Source: Pseudomonas sp. GD03858 (GTDB lineage Bacteria > Pseudomonadota > Gammaproteobacteria > Pseudomonadales > Pseudomonadaceae). Taken from it: 55,577 bases of DNA. The stretch is from NCBI RefSeq assembly GCF_029840925.1, contig NZ_JAOCDM010000024.1, forward strand, positions 1 through 55,577. The letters run 5' to 3'. Below, in pieces: positions 18,139 to 27,724 of the stretch (position 1 is its first letter; each line of letters opens with the position of its first letter). The notes beneath the pieces were generated by a model. It saw only the letters and a list, made by a program, of their open reading frames with translations, was not told the DNA's origin and did no database searches. Both the position numbers and the translations under genes were made by a program.

Positions 18139-20856
18139 TCAGGCCAACAGACCCAGCGACTTGGCCCTGGCCACCGCCTGGGTGCGGCGCTCGACCCCCA
18201 GCTTGCTGTTGATGTGGCTGGCGTGAGTCTTGACGGTATGCAGCGAAATGAACAACCGCTCGCTGATCTGCTGGTTCGAACAGCCTTGGGCGATCAGCTC
18301 CAGCACCGCCAGTTCCCGACCGCTCAGGGCGTCAGCAGTCGCCAACAGGGATGGCGCGGCTTCTGGCAGGCGCGACAGCAACTCGACCTGGACTGGGCAG
18401 GCGACGCAGCTGGCGAGCTGCTCGCGCAGCCAGTGCGGCCGCTCCTCCAGCAAGCGCTGAAACGCCTGCAAGGCTCCGCCCTGCGCTGCCGCCAGGGCCA
18501 GGGGCAGGTGCCTGCCGGCTTCGTCCTCCCGCCCTTCGTCCAGCAACAGCAGGATCAGCTGGCACACGGCACTGACCGTCAGGGTCATGCCGCCGCCGGC
18601 CTGGCCACGCTCGACGAGTGCGCGCAAGCGCGCTTCGGCATCACGCGGACGCTCCAGCACCCGCTCCAGCAATGCCTGCTGCAACTCGATGTGCAACGGC
18701 AGCAGTGGATGGAACTCCGGGGCCGCCGCCGGCTGCTCGCCCCCGTACGTCTGGCCCAGGCGCAACAACCACGACTCGGCAAGGTCCGTGCGCCCCTGGG
18801 CCAGCCACAGCTCGCATTTCACCAGGGTGATCATGGCCAGGTAGAAGATCGGTGGCACGTCCCAGATATGCATCAGCCGCTCGGCCTCGGCCAGCTCGGC
18901 GAACGCCTCGGCAAAACGCCCTTCGCGTCCTTCCAGCGACGCGATCACGCAGTGCCCTATCAGCACGCTGATATCGCGACAGGTGCGCGCCTCGCTCAGC
19001 CCCGCGCGCAGTCGGGCACGCCCCTGCCCTGGCTGCAGCCGCGCCGCGAGCAGGTAGCCTTCGTACAGGGTCAGGCGGGCACGCACCGCGTAGAGCCGCT
19101 GCCCCGAGAGCCCCTGCAAGCGCAGCAAGCCCTGGCGTGTCTCGTCCAGTGCGCGCAGCACTTCGCCACGGGCATGCAGCACCCTGGCCCGGTCGTAGTG
19201 GGCCAGGGCCTCGAACAACGGATTGCCGACTCGCTGCGCCAGCTCCAGCGCCTCGCGGTTCCAGCCCCGGGCACGCCAGAAGTCGCCATCGGCGATCGCC
19301 AGGTTGGACAGCGTCGACAAGCACACCAGGCGTTGCCCGTAGCGCTTGCACGGCAGGCTCTGCAGCGCTTCGCCGCAATACGCCAGGGTGCGCTCGCGAT
19401 CACCGCGGCCACGGGCGATGACACCGCTCAGGGCAAGCCACTGGGCCAGCATCGACTTTTGCGCGGTCGCCGACGGCGCCGGCAGGAAACGGCTCAGGTA
19501 CGCCGCCAGTTCCTCGGCGGCATCCAGCTGGCAGGCCAGCCCCAGGGCCCAGCTGTACAGCACGATCAGCCGTGGCGTGCTGATCAGCAGGCTATCGGGC
19601 AGGTCCATCTTCCAGCGCAGCAACATGCCGACGTTCTGCTCCGCCAGCAACTGCTCCTCGGAGAGGCTTTGCACGAGGTCGGCCGCCACATCCAGGTGCC
19701 CGGCACGCAGTGCCTGCTCCACCGCCTCGTCCAGCAGCCCTTGGCTTTCGAACCAGCGGCAGGCCCGCAGATGCAGGCCCGCCAGGGGCTCGCTAGTCTG
19801 TCGACTGCGCAGCAGGTCGGAAAACAGATGGTGATAGCGGAACCAGCGCCCGTGCTCATCCAGCGGGACGAGAAACACCTGGTGGGCCTGGAGATAGCGC
19901 AGGATTTCGGCGCTGTCATGCCGCTCGCGCAGGGCGTCGCAAAGCTCGGCGCAGAAGCGCTCCTGACAGGCCGTGTCGTACAGGAACGCCTGCACTGGCG
20001 CGGGAAGGATGTCGATGACTTCCTCGAGCAGGTAGTCCCGTATCAGACCTTCCCCACCGTGCAAGGCCTGGGGCAAGGCGTTGTCTTCGCCCGACTCGCT
20101 CGCCGCCAGTTGCCAGAAGCGCAGCCCTGCCACCCAGCCGTCGCTGCGCTGGATCAGATTGTCGAGGGCCTGGCCGCGCAAGCCGGTGGGTTGCCGACCG
20201 ATTACCGCCAGGGCCTCCTCGGAAGTGAGCCGCAGGTCCTGTTCGTTGAGCTCGATCAGTTGCCGCGACAAACGCAGGCGCGCCAGATGCCAGTCGGGGC
20301 GCTGGCGGCTGGTGACCAACAGCAACAGCCCGGCGGGCAGGTGGTTGAGGAAGAACTGCAGGCAACGGTCCAGCACCGGCCCTTGTGCCAGGTGGTAGTC
20401 ATCGAGCACCAGCAGCAGGGGCGTATCGGGTTGCAGGTACAGGGTGAGCTCATCGAGCAAGCCATCGAGCCACTCCTCGAAGGCGAAGGGCTGATGGCGC
20501 TGGCGCATCTTGAGCAAGCCCAAGGCTTGCCCACCCAGCGCCGGGCAGAACTGCTGGAGGCCTTCGAGCAGGCGCTCGAGGAAGCGACCGGGGTCGGCGT
20601 CACGCTGGCTCAGGCCCAACCAGAGGCTACGCCAGTGGGCCGGCAAGCCCTGACAGAACTCGATGGCCAATGAGCTTTTGCCGAACCCCGCGGGGGCGTT
20701 CACCAGCAGCAGGCGCCCTGCCAGCCCCGTGTGCAGGCGCTGGCACAGACGTGCCCGAGGAACGTGCGCTTCCGGCAACGGTGGCCGGAAAAAACGCCCG
20801 TCCAACAGGCCCAGGGCCTGGCTGGCGACTCCATGCGTACGGGACAGGTCTGTCAT
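18139..20856 (-). CDS. MalT-like LuxR-family transcriptional activator
   Basis: 905 residues: an N-terminal STAND ATPase with Walker A NAPAGFGKSSLA (about 50-61) and Walker B-like LLLVLDDYH, a long helical TPR/MalT domain, and a C-terminal LuxR helix-turn-helix (LSGRELAVLELIAQGCSNQQ, then LHTVKTHASHINSKLGV). Such proteins bind DNA after ATP and a small inducer bind. It lies downstream of the DUF1302-DUF1329 genes on the same strand, separated by a terminator, and is the obvious candidate regulator of that locus. The start MTDLSRTHG is likely; an upstream in-frame ATG would add 23 residues. Confidence 0.9.
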   Translation of the reverse strand: MTDLSRTHGVASQALGLLDGRFFRPPLPEAHVPRARLCQRLHTGLAGRLLLVNAPAGFGKSSLAIEFCQGLPAHWRSLWLGLSQRDADPGRFLERLLEGLQQFCPALGGQALGLLKMRQRHQPFAFEEWLDGLLDELTLYLQPDTPLLLVLDDYHLAQGPVLDRCLQFFLNHLPAGLLLLVTSRQRPDWHLARLRLSRQLIELNEQDLRLTSEEALAVIGRQPTGLRGQALDNLIQRSDGWVAGLRFWQLAASESGEDNALPQALHGGEGLIRDYLLEEVIDILPAPVQAFLYDTACQERFCAELCDALRERHDSAEILRYLQAHQVFLVPLDEHGRWFRYHHLFSDLLRSRQTSEPLAGLHLRACRWFESQGLLDEAVEQALRAGHLDVAADLVQSLSEEQLLAEQNVGMLLRWKMDLPDSLLISTPRLIVLYSWALGLACQLDAAEELAAYLSRFLPAPSATAQKSMLAQWLALSGVIARGRGDRERTLAYCGEALQSLPCKRYGQRLVCLSTLSNLAIADGDFWRARGWNREALELAQRVGNPLFEALAHYDRARVLHARGEVLRALDETRQGLLRLQGLSGQRLYAVRARLTLYEGYLLAARLQPGQGRARLRAGLSEARTCRDISVLIGHCVIASLEGREGRFAEAFAELAEAERLMHIWDVPPIFYLAMITLVKCELWLAQGRTDLAESWLLRLGQTYGGEQPAAAPEFHPLLPLHIELQQALLERVLERPRDAEARLRALVERGQAGGGMTLTVSAVCQLILLLLDEGREDEAGRHLPLALAAAQGGALQAFQRLLEERPHWLREQLASCVACPVQVELLSRLPEAAPSLLATADALSGRELAVLELIAQGCSNQQISERLFISLHTVKTHASHINSKLGVERRTQAVARAKSLGLLA

Positions 20857-21013
20857 GGCCGGCTCGTTCTGATTGGAATAATGCGGCGGTACGAATGGTT
20901 GCGAGACTAACGGCAAACGCAACACATTTGAAGACGATCGGCCAGCAATAGTCCAAAAAGACTACGACAAAAAGAAACAATGCCGATTGCGCTCCACACC
21001 AGCAGCAAACAGA

Positions 21014-21037
21014 AACGCCCCGGCAAGCCGGGGCGTT
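21014..21037 (-). terminator. Rho-independent terminator after the DUF1329 gene
   Basis: AACGCCCCGGC and GCCGGGGCGTT form a perfect 11-base stem; on the minus strand it is followed by TTCTGTTT. It separates the DUF1302-DUF1329 operon from the LuxR gene. Confidence 0.85.
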
Positions 21038-21070
21038 CTGGGGGATCACACGGAGTTTGCGGTTTTCAGC

Positions 21071-22435
21071 TCAACGCACGCCTGACTGACGCAGCGCGGC
21101 TGGCTGGAACTCGGCCTTGCTGGCGCTGAAGCCAAAGTTGTAGGCGCTCTTCTCTTCGTTCTTCATGCCCAGGGCCAGGTAGCGGCCCGACTGCAGATCA
21201 TAGATGGCCTCCAGGGTGTACCACGGCACCTGCACGTTGTAGTAAGGCTGGGCGTGGGCCTCGGACACGCGCCACAGTTGGTTGCGACCGTCGTACTGGT
21301 CGATCACCGCGGCCTGCCAGGTGTCCTCGTCGATGTAGAAATCACGCTTGGCGTAGATATGGCGCTGGCCCGGCTTGAGGGTGGCGACCACGTGCCAGAC
21401 GCGACGCAGCTCATAGCGCGACAGGTCCTGATTGATGTGCCCGGCCTTGATGATATCGCCGTACTTGAGCTTCGGATCGTCGAGTTTGAAGGCGTTGGAG
21501 GCGATATACATCTCCTTCTTGCCCTCGAGCTTCCAGTCGTAGCGATCCGGCGCGCCGTTGTACATGTCCAGGTTGTCGGAGGTGCGCAGGCCGTCGGCGG
21601 CGGTACCCGGACCGTCGTACGACACTTGCGGCGCCTGACGCACGCGGCGCTGGCCGGCGTTGTAGATCCACGCCTTGCGCGGCTCCTTGACCTGGTCGAG
21701 GGTTTCGTGGACCAGCAGCACGGTGCCTGCCAGACGAGCGGGCGCGGTCACTTCCTGCTTGAAGTAGAACAGGATGTTGCCCGGGTTGGAGGGATCGTAA
21801 TCCTTCATCTTGTCGCGGAACACGAACTGGTCCTGGAAGTACACCAGGCTGTACGAGCCGTTCTGCTGCGGGGTGGCTTGGGTAACCAGGCGGGTCACAC
21901 TGCCGCCACGGTAGCGGGTGATATGGTTCCAGATCACCTCCAGCCCGTCCTTGGGAATCGGGAACGGAATGGCGGTGCGGAAGTTTTCCAGGCCGTTGCC
22001 ACCGGCGACCAGGGTGGTCTTGGTGGCGTTTTCCTTGATCGCGGCGAACACGTCGTCCGGCACGGTGGAGCCACGGTGGGTCTTGTACACCGGGATCTTG
22101 TAGCTGTCCGGGTAACGCTTGAGCATCGCCAGCTGGCCAGGCGAAAGCTTGTCCTTGTACTGCTCGGCGTTCTGCGCGGTGATGGTGAACAGTGGCTTCT
22201 CACTGCCATACGGATCGGAGAGGAAACCCTTGCTGTCGACACTGCCGGCAGTCTTCGAGAGAGGCTCCCACGGGCCGATCGAGCCGTCGGCGTTACCGGC
22301 CTTCTCCGCGCCCATCGGGGTCAGGGTCGAGCCCAGCTTGGCCGCTTCGGTGGCGGAAACCGCAGCCATGACGCTGGTTGCCAGCAGGGACATGCCCAGT
22401 ACACCGGCTTGCAGCAGACGTGTGGTCATTTTCAT
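21071..22435 (-). CDS. DUF1329 domain-containing periplasmic protein
   Basis: 454 residues with a signal peptide (about 1-25, MKMTTRLLQAGVLGMSLLAT then SVMAA). The mature part is the DUF1329 fold, thought to resemble LolA/LolB-type lipid-carrying barrels, with motifs GSIGPWEP near the N-terminus and WKLEGKKEMYIASNAF in the middle. These proteins almost always occur beside a DUF1302 outer-membrane barrel, here 26 bases upstream on the same strand. A role in moving a hydrophobic substrate (fatty acid, ester or sterol-like) across the envelope is inferred; in P. putida, genome-wide fitness work linked such genes to fatty-ester use, as I recall. Confidence 0.85.
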   Translation of the reverse strand: MKMTTRLLQAGVLGMSLLATSVMAAVSATEAAKLGSTLTPMGAEKAGNADGSIGPWEPLSKTAGSVDSKGFLSDPYGSEKPLFTITAQNAEQYKDKLSPGQLAMLKRYPDSYKIPVYKTHRGSTVPDDVFAAIKENATKTTLVAGGNGLENFRTAIPFPIPKDGLEVIWNHITRYRGGSVTRLVTQATPQQNGSYSLVYFQDQFVFRDKMKDYDPSNPGNILFYFKQEVTAPARLAGTVLLVHETLDQVKEPRKAWIYNAGQRRVRQAPQVSYDGPGTAADGLRTSDNLDMYNGAPDRYDWKLEGKKEMYIASNAFKLDDPKLKYGDIIKAGHINQDLSRYELRRVWHVVATLKPGQRHIYAKRDFYIDEDTWQAAVIDQYDGRNQLWRVSEAHAQPYYNVQVPWYTLEAIYDLQSGRYLALGMKNEEKSAYNFGFSASKAEFQPAALRQSGVR

Positions 22436-22461
22436 TCTGTTGTCGTCCTGGATCAGGGTTC

Positions 22462-24399
22462 TTAGAAGTTCACGCCGAAGCTGAGCGCGACGAAGTCACG
22501 GTCATCCACGGTGGTGTACTTGCCATCGAAGAAGTTGGTGTACGACAGGCTCGCCGTGTAGGTGTTCTGGTACTCGGCGTCCAGGCCCAGGCTGACCGCC
22601 TTGCGACCTTCCTCGAAGTTGCCGCCAGGGCCTGGGGAGTAACCATCGACGTCATGGGACCAGGCCACGCTCGGGCGCAGGTTCACACCGGCGAAGACGT
22701 TGTTGTAGTCCCAGATCGCGCGAACGCGATAACCCCAGGAGTCGGAGGTGGTGAAGCCTTCGTTTTCGCAGTAGCGCGACAGGTTGTTCTGCTCGACACC
22801 GGCCAGCGTGGTGGCGTTGAGGCTTCGGCAGCGGCCATTGGGCAGCGGGCCGGGGCCGTAGACCGGGTCACGGCCATAGCGCGCCTTGGAAGAGCTTTCC
22901 AGTCCGCCGACGTGAGTCCAGCCAATTTCACCGACCATGGTCAGACGCTCGGCGCCCATGACCTGGTCGAAGAAGTGGGTGAAGGTGGTCTGCAGCTGGG
23001 TGATCTCCTTGCGGCGATAGCCTGGCTGGTCAGCGTCCGGCGTGCCTTTGAGCACCGATGTGTTGGGGTCGAGTGGCGTCAGGCCCGAATACAGGATGTC
23101 GGTGGTGTTCAGCTGCACGGGCGCATTCGGCCGATAGCTGATCTCGCCGCTCCAGGCCGTGCCGGTGGGCAAGGTGGTGGAGAAGCTCAGGCCGTAGAGG
23201 CGGATGTCCTCGGGATACTCCACGTAGTAGCTGGAGTTGCCCGCGACATACAGGGGCATGAGCGCCTGGAGCAGGGCCGGGTTGGTTGCGGCGCCAGCCG
23301 GAACGCCCGCGCGCGCCAATGCGCCAGCCAGGTTGGCCGGGTTGTAGAAGCGAGCTGCCGCGCCCCGACCACTGAAGATCGGTGCCCGGCTGTGGTAGTT
23401 CATGAAATAACCACCGAACTCGGTGTTCAGCGGCTCGTACATGTAGCGCAGGGCCACGCCGAACTGGCCGCTGTCACGGGCATCGCGGTCCGGCCCACGG
23501 CGCACGATCACGCCCTCGTCAGGCGAACCCCAGCTCACGCCCTGCCCGGACAGCGCGTTCATCGCCGCCCCGGTGAACGGGCCAAGCTGTGCGGACAGGC
23601 TTCTTGCCACGTTCGCCTGCTTGGCCAGCACCGCCAGGTTGTTGTTGCAACCATCGGCGATCACGTCAGGCTGGGAGAAGAAGGTCCCGCAGTTGTCGAC
23701 GACGGTCTGGTCCCATTCGATCTGGTAGAAACCTTCGGCGGTCAGGTTATCGGTCAGGCTTTGCGACACGTAGAACATGTTGACGGGGATCAGGCCTTCC
23801 TTGATCTCCGCGCCAGGACGGCGGAACGCCGAGACATCGATGGGGTTGATGGCGTTGATGCCACCACCGATGAAGGTACTTTCACCCCAGCTCACCACCT
23901 GCTTGCCCAGGCGCACCGTGCCCGGCAGGTCGGCGATGCTGTAGTTGTGGTAGACAAAGGCGTCGAGCAGCTCGGCGCCCGAGGACTTGGCGCCCTCCTT
24001 GCGGCCCGAATCGCTGATGTCCTTGAACTGGCGGTTTTCATCCTTGAGTTCGAAGTCGTACCAGTACTTGCCGCGGACGAACACGCCGGTGTCACCGTAC
24101 TTGAGCTCCAGGTCATGGATACCCTTGAAGATCTTCGAGAAGGTCTCGCCTTTCTTGAAGTTCAGGTGGCCATCGTCGGAGGTCTGCGACAGCCCCCTGC
24201 CGCCGTTGTTGGCACCGATGAGGTTCTTGTTGGGGTTGGCGGTCGACCAGCTGGCACCGACGGAGAGCGACGAGTCGAACTGGCCTTCGATTTCCCCGAT
24301 GTTGAAGCTGACCGCGAAAGCTGGACTTGCGAGCGTAGAAGCGAGGCTGACGGCCAGAGGCAGTTTAGCCCGGCGCCAGAACGGGTTTGCAGATGTCAT
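22462..24399 (-). CDS. DUF1302 family outer-membrane protein
   Basis: 645 residues with a signal peptide ending about ASPAFA (residues 24-29). Alternating hydrophobic strands and a C-terminal phenylalanine (LSFGVNF) indicate an outer-membrane beta-barrel. The family occurs with DUF1329 proteins and is thought to handle hydrophobic substrates. GGAG lies eight bases before the ATG. It is the first gene of a two-gene operon and lies between the acyl-CoA synthetase and the MalT-like regulator, which suggests a fatty acid or ester import locus. Confidence 0.86.
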   Translation of the reverse strand: MTSANPFWRRAKLPLAVSLASTLASPAFAVSFNIGEIEGQFDSSLSVGASWSTANPNKNLIGANNGGRGLSQTSDDGHLNFKKGETFSKIFKGIHDLELKYGDTGVFVRGKYWYDFELKDENRQFKDISDSGRKEGAKSSGAELLDAFVYHNYSIADLPGTVRLGKQVVSWGESTFIGGGINAINPIDVSAFRRPGAEIKEGLIPVNMFYVSQSLTDNLTAEGFYQIEWDQTVVDNCGTFFSQPDVIADGCNNNLAVLAKQANVARSLSAQLGPFTGAAMNALSGQGVSWGSPDEGVIVRRGPDRDARDSGQFGVALRYMYEPLNTEFGGYFMNYHSRAPIFSGRGAAARFYNPANLAGALARAGVPAGAATNPALLQALMPLYVAGNSSYYVEYPEDIRLYGLSFSTTLPTGTAWSGEISYRPNAPVQLNTTDILYSGLTPLDPNTSVLKGTPDADQPGYRRKEITQLQTTFTHFFDQVMGAERLTMVGEIGWTHVGGLESSSKARYGRDPVYGPGPLPNGRCRSLNATTLAGVEQNNLSRYCENEGFTTSDSWGYRVRAIWDYNNVFAGVNLRPSVAWSHDVDGYSPGPGGNFEEGRKAVSLGLDAEYQNTYTASLSYTNFFDGKYTTVDDRDFVALSFGVNF

Positions 24400-24729
24400 C
24401 GACGCTACTCCATGTACTTTTTTGTTATGGCAGTGAGTCCTTTCAGAAACGGCCCGAGCGCCTGGTTGAAGCAGGCTCCTGCCGGTGACGTCGCCCGCTG
24501 CGGTACGACGCCCTCCCCCATTCCTGAAAATCCCCTGACCCGACTATAGCCAGCGACCACAGGTGCTTGATCCCTCTAAAGTGTGATTTGCGTTCCCTGC
24601 TGATGGCCGCCCCGAACGACCGGCCCGTGCGCTGGCAGTGCTCAAGCATGGCTCAATTCCAGCGTTTGACAAGGCGGCACGGTGTCTAGTCCGCGGGTCA
24701 TGCCAGAAAGGGCATGACCCGCTCCCCGG
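24400..24729. other. Intergenic region carrying the DUF1302 promoter and the acyl-CoA synthetase terminator
   Basis: 330 bases without a supported gene. The right part holds a hairpin described separately (24694-24721). The left part, AT-richer at 24410-24435 and 24570-24600, should contain the promoter and any MalT-like activator site for the DUF1302 operon; I could not define either. Confidence 0.4.
24694..24721 (-). terminator. Stem-loop after the acyl-CoA synthetase gene
   Basis: CGGGTCATGCC and GGCATGACCCG pair perfectly around a six-base loop, eight bases after the stop codon of the minus-strand synthetase. The U-tract is poor, so termination efficiency is uncertain. Confidence 0.65.
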
Positions 24730-26412
24730 TTACAACGTGGAAAGGAACGTGCTGTTACTGGCCTGCCACTGGCTGATATCCAGGCGAATGCGCTTCTTGT
24801 CGAGCTTGCCGACGCTGGTCTTGGGAATTTCAGTAACAAGGGCGATCTGGCTGGGGATCGCCCACTTGTTGATGTGCCCTTGCTCGACGAATGGCTTGAG
24901 ATGCTCCTTGAGCGCGCGCGCATCGATGCTCTGCCCGTCACGCGCCACCAGCAACGCGAATGGTCGCTCGCCCCATTGCGGGTCCGGCACACCGACCACC
25001 GCCACTTCGCGCACCGCCGGATGGCGACTGATCAGGTCTTCGAGGTCGAGCGACGAGATCCACTCGCCACCGGTCTTGATCACATCCTTGATCCGGTCGC
25101 GGATGTCGATATAGCCCATGCCGTCCAGGGTGGCGACATCCCCGGTGTGCAACCAGCCGCCCTGCCACAGTTCCTCGCCCTTCTCCGGTTCGCGGAAGTA
25201 GCCCATGGTCAGCCAGGGCGCGCGCAGCACCAGTTCGCCCTGGGTTTCACCATCGGCGGGCAGGAAGTTGCCATTGCCATCGACGATGGCAGCCTCGACC
25301 AGAGGCACCGGCACGCCGGCCTTGATCCGGTAGCTGGTGCGCTCATCCTCGCTGCCGGCCTGCAGCTCGTCGTTCAGGTGCGCGGCGCTGATGAGCGGGC
25401 AGGTTTCCGACATGCCGTAGGCGGCGGTGAGCTGGATACCACGGGCCAGCGCAGCCTGGTACAGGGCGCGATTGAGCGCGCTGCCGCCAATGATGATCTT
25501 CCAGCCACCGAAATCCTGACCGGCCGCCGACGGGCAGTTGAGCAGCATCTGCAGGATGGTCGGCACGCAGTGGGAGAAGGTCACCTTCTCCTCGCGCCAC
25601 AGCCTGACCAGCATGTCCGGCTCGTAGCGCCCCGGGTAGACCTGCTTGATACCCATCATGGTCGCCGCGTAGGGGATGCCCCAGGCGTGCACATGGAACA
25701 TCGGCGTGATCGGCATGTAGACGTCGTTGCTGCTCAGCAGCCGCACGCTGTCCAGGCTGCCCAGCACCGAAGTTTCGGCCAGGGTGTGCAGCACCAGCTG
25801 GCGATGGGTGAAATACACCCCCTTGGGATTGCCGGTGGTGCCGGTGGTGTAGAAGGTGGTGGCCACCGAGTTCTCGTCGAAGTCGGGGAAGTCGTACTGC
25901 GGGCTGGCGGCAGCCAGCAGTTGCTCGTACTCGCCCACCAGGTTCGGCAGGTCGGCGGTCTTGTCCGGGCCGTCGGTCAGCAGCAGGGTCTTGTCGACCG
26001 TGGTCAGCTGCCCGGCGATGCCCTGGTAGAGGCCGATGAAATCACTGTTGACCAGCACGAAGCGGTCTTCGGCGTGATTCATGGTGTAGAGGATCTGCTC
26101 GGGCGACAGGCGCACGTTGATGGTGTGTACCACGGCGCCGATCATCGGGATGGCGAACATGCACTCCAGGTAACGGTGGCTGTCCCAGTCCATCACCGCC
26201 ACGGTGTCACCGGCCTTCACACCGGCCGCGGTCAACACATTGGCCAGGCGGGCGATGCGCTCGTTCAACTGCGGGTAAGTGAGGCGGATCTGGTCGCGGT
26301 AGACGATCTCGCGGGTCTTCTCGTAGCGGCTGCCGGACATCAGCAGGCGCTTGATCAGCAACGGGTATTGGTAGGCGCCCTCGGCGGGCTTGATGATGCG
26401 TGTCTGCAACAT
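24730..26412 (-). CDS. Medium/long-chain acyl-CoA synthetase (AMP-forming)
   Basis: 560 residues of the ANL superfamily, activating a carboxylic acid with ATP to an acyl-adenylate and then the CoA thioester. The P-loop-like motif FYTTGTTGNPKGVYFTHRQL, the YGMSETCP motif, GWLHTGDVATLDGMGYIDI and the catalytic C-terminal SVGKLDKKRI are all intact. It most resembles AlkK-type medium-chain fatty acid ligases. It sits upstream of the DUF1302-DUF1329 operon on the same strand, consistent with activation of the imported acid. No membrane anchor is visible. Confidence 0.9.
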   Translation of the reverse strand: MLQTRIIKPAEGAYQYPLLIKRLLMSGSRYEKTREIVYRDQIRLTYPQLNERIARLANVLTAAGVKAGDTVAVMDWDSHRYLECMFAIPMIGAVVHTINVRLSPEQILYTMNHAEDRFVLVNSDFIGLYQGIAGQLTTVDKTLLLTDGPDKTADLPNLVGEYEQLLAAASPQYDFPDFDENSVATTFYTTGTTGNPKGVYFTHRQLVLHTLAETSVLGSLDSVRLLSSNDVYMPITPMFHVHAWGIPYAATMMGIKQVYPGRYEPDMLVRLWREEKVTFSHCVPTILQMLLNCPSAAGQDFGGWKIIIGGSALNRALYQAALARGIQLTAAYGMSETCPLISAAHLNDELQAGSEDERTSYRIKAGVPVPLVEAAIVDGNGNFLPADGETQGELVLRAPWLTMGYFREPEKGEELWQGGWLHTGDVATLDGMGYIDIRDRIKDVIKTGGEWISSLDLEDLISRHPAVREVAVVGVPDPQWGERPFALLVARDGQSIDARALKEHLKPFVEQGHINKWAIPSQIALVTEIPKTSVGKLDKKRIRLDISQWQASNSTFLSTL

Positions 26413-26586
26413 GGGTATCCCTTTTCTTCAATACGGGCAGAACGGTTCAGGAATCCACTGTAGTTCGGTGACGCACCGGTCAAATCAGCCGAAGGAATGA
26501 TTTGCCGCGCCAAGGTATGAGTGGCGATGTCGGCGTTGACGAACAGCAACGCCGGGCCAGACACTGCCCCGAACGGATCGCGTGCC

Positions 26587-26660
26587 CTGTGGGAGCGGCT
26601 TTACCCGCGAATGCGCTAGTGGACTCGCCTGCGCATTCGCGGGTAAACCCGCTCCCACAG
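26587..26660. repeat. Inverted pair of REP elements
   Basis: CTGTGGGAGCGGCTTTACCC and its inverted partner GGGTAAACCCGCTCCCACAG flank a 34-base centre containing CGCGAATGCGC / GCGCATTCGCG. This is the head-to-head REP pair (REPIN-like) of P. putida. It lies between divergent genes. Confidence 0.85.
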
Positions 26661-26707
26661 CTTCGAACCAACACCAAGAATGTATCCAGCCCTGCACCGG
26701 AGCCTCC

Positions 26708-27673
26708 ATGCCCAGCCCACGTCGCGCCGTGTTTCTCGATCACCAGTCACTGGACCTGGGTGACCTCGACCTTTCGCCACTGCAGTCGCAGTTCGATGAA
26801 CTGCAACTGCACGCCGCCACCGCGCCAGGGCAGGTCGCCGAACGCCTGCAAGGCGCCACGGCGGTGATCAGCAACAAGGTGATGCTCGATGCCGCCACAC
26901 TGGCCGCCGCCCCTGACCTCAAGCTGATCCTGGTAGCCGCCACCGGCACCAACAATGTCGACCTGGCCGCCGCCCGTGCCCAGGGCATCACCGTGTGCAA
27001 CTGCCAGGGCTACGGCACGCCATCGGTGGCCCAGCACACCCTGGCCCTGCTGCTGGCCCTGGCCACGCGCCTGTGCGACTACGACCAGGCGGTGAAGGCC
27101 GGGCAGTGGGCCAAGGCCAGCCAGTTCTGCCTGCTGGACTTTCCCATCGTCGAGCTGGAGGGCAAGACCCTCGGCCTGCTCGGCCATGGCGAGCTGGGCG
27201 GCGCGGTGGCGCACCTGGCCGAAGCCTTCGGCATGCGCGTGCTGAGCGGGCAGATCCCCGGGCGCCCGCCCCGCGCCGATCGCCTGCCGCTGGACGAACT
27301 GCTACCGCAGGTCGATGCCCTGACCCTGCACTGCCCGCTCAACGAGCAGACCCGGCACATGATCGGCGCCCGCGAGCTGGCCTTGCTCAAGCCTCATGCG
27401 CTGGTGGTCAACACCGCCCGCGGCGGACTGATCGACGAGCAGGCCCTGGTCGATGCCCTGCGGGGTGGCCACCTGGGCGGCGCCGCCACCGATGTCTTGA
27501 GCGTCGAGCCGCCGGTCGACGGCAATCCATTGCTGGCGACGGACATCCCGCGTCTGATCATCACCCCGCACAGCGCCTGGGGCGCGGTGGAGTCGCGCCA
27601 GCGCATCGTCGGCCAGCTGGCCGAGAACGCCCAGGCCTACTTCGCTGGCCAGCCTCGGCGAGTGGTCGGCTGA
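26708..27673 (+). CDS. D-2-hydroxyacid dehydrogenase (hydroxypyruvate/glycerate type)
   Basis: 321 residues of the D-isomer-specific NAD(P)-dependent family, which reduces 2-oxoacids such as hydroxypyruvate or glyoxylate. The NAD-binding motif is GLLGHGELGGAVAHLAEAF (about 148-166), and the catalytic Arg, Glu and His lie in NTARGGLID, DVLSVEPP and TPHSAWG. The sequence is close to the HprA/PdxB-side subfamily but too short for PdxB or SerA. GGAG lies five bases before ATG 26708. The preferred substrate is not determined. Confidence 0.87.
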   Translation: MPSPRRAVFLDHQSLDLGDLDLSPLQSQFDELQLHAATAPGQVAERLQGATAVISNKVMLDAATLAAAPDLKLILVAATGTNNVDLAAARAQGITVCNCQGYGTPSVAQHTLALLLALATRLCDYDQAVKAGQWAKASQFCLLDFPIVELEGKTLGLLGHGELGGAVAHLAEAFGMRVLSGQIPGRPPRADRLPLDELLPQVDALTLHCPLNEQTRHMIGARELALLKPHALVVNTARGGLIDEQALVDALRGGHLGGAATDVLSVEPPVDGNPLLATDIPRLIITPHSAWGAVESRQRIVGQLAENAQAYFAGQPRRVVG

Positions 27674-27724
27674 TCCACCGACGCCTCTGGTACACTGCGC
27701 CACTTTTTTCAGGAGGCGTCGTCC

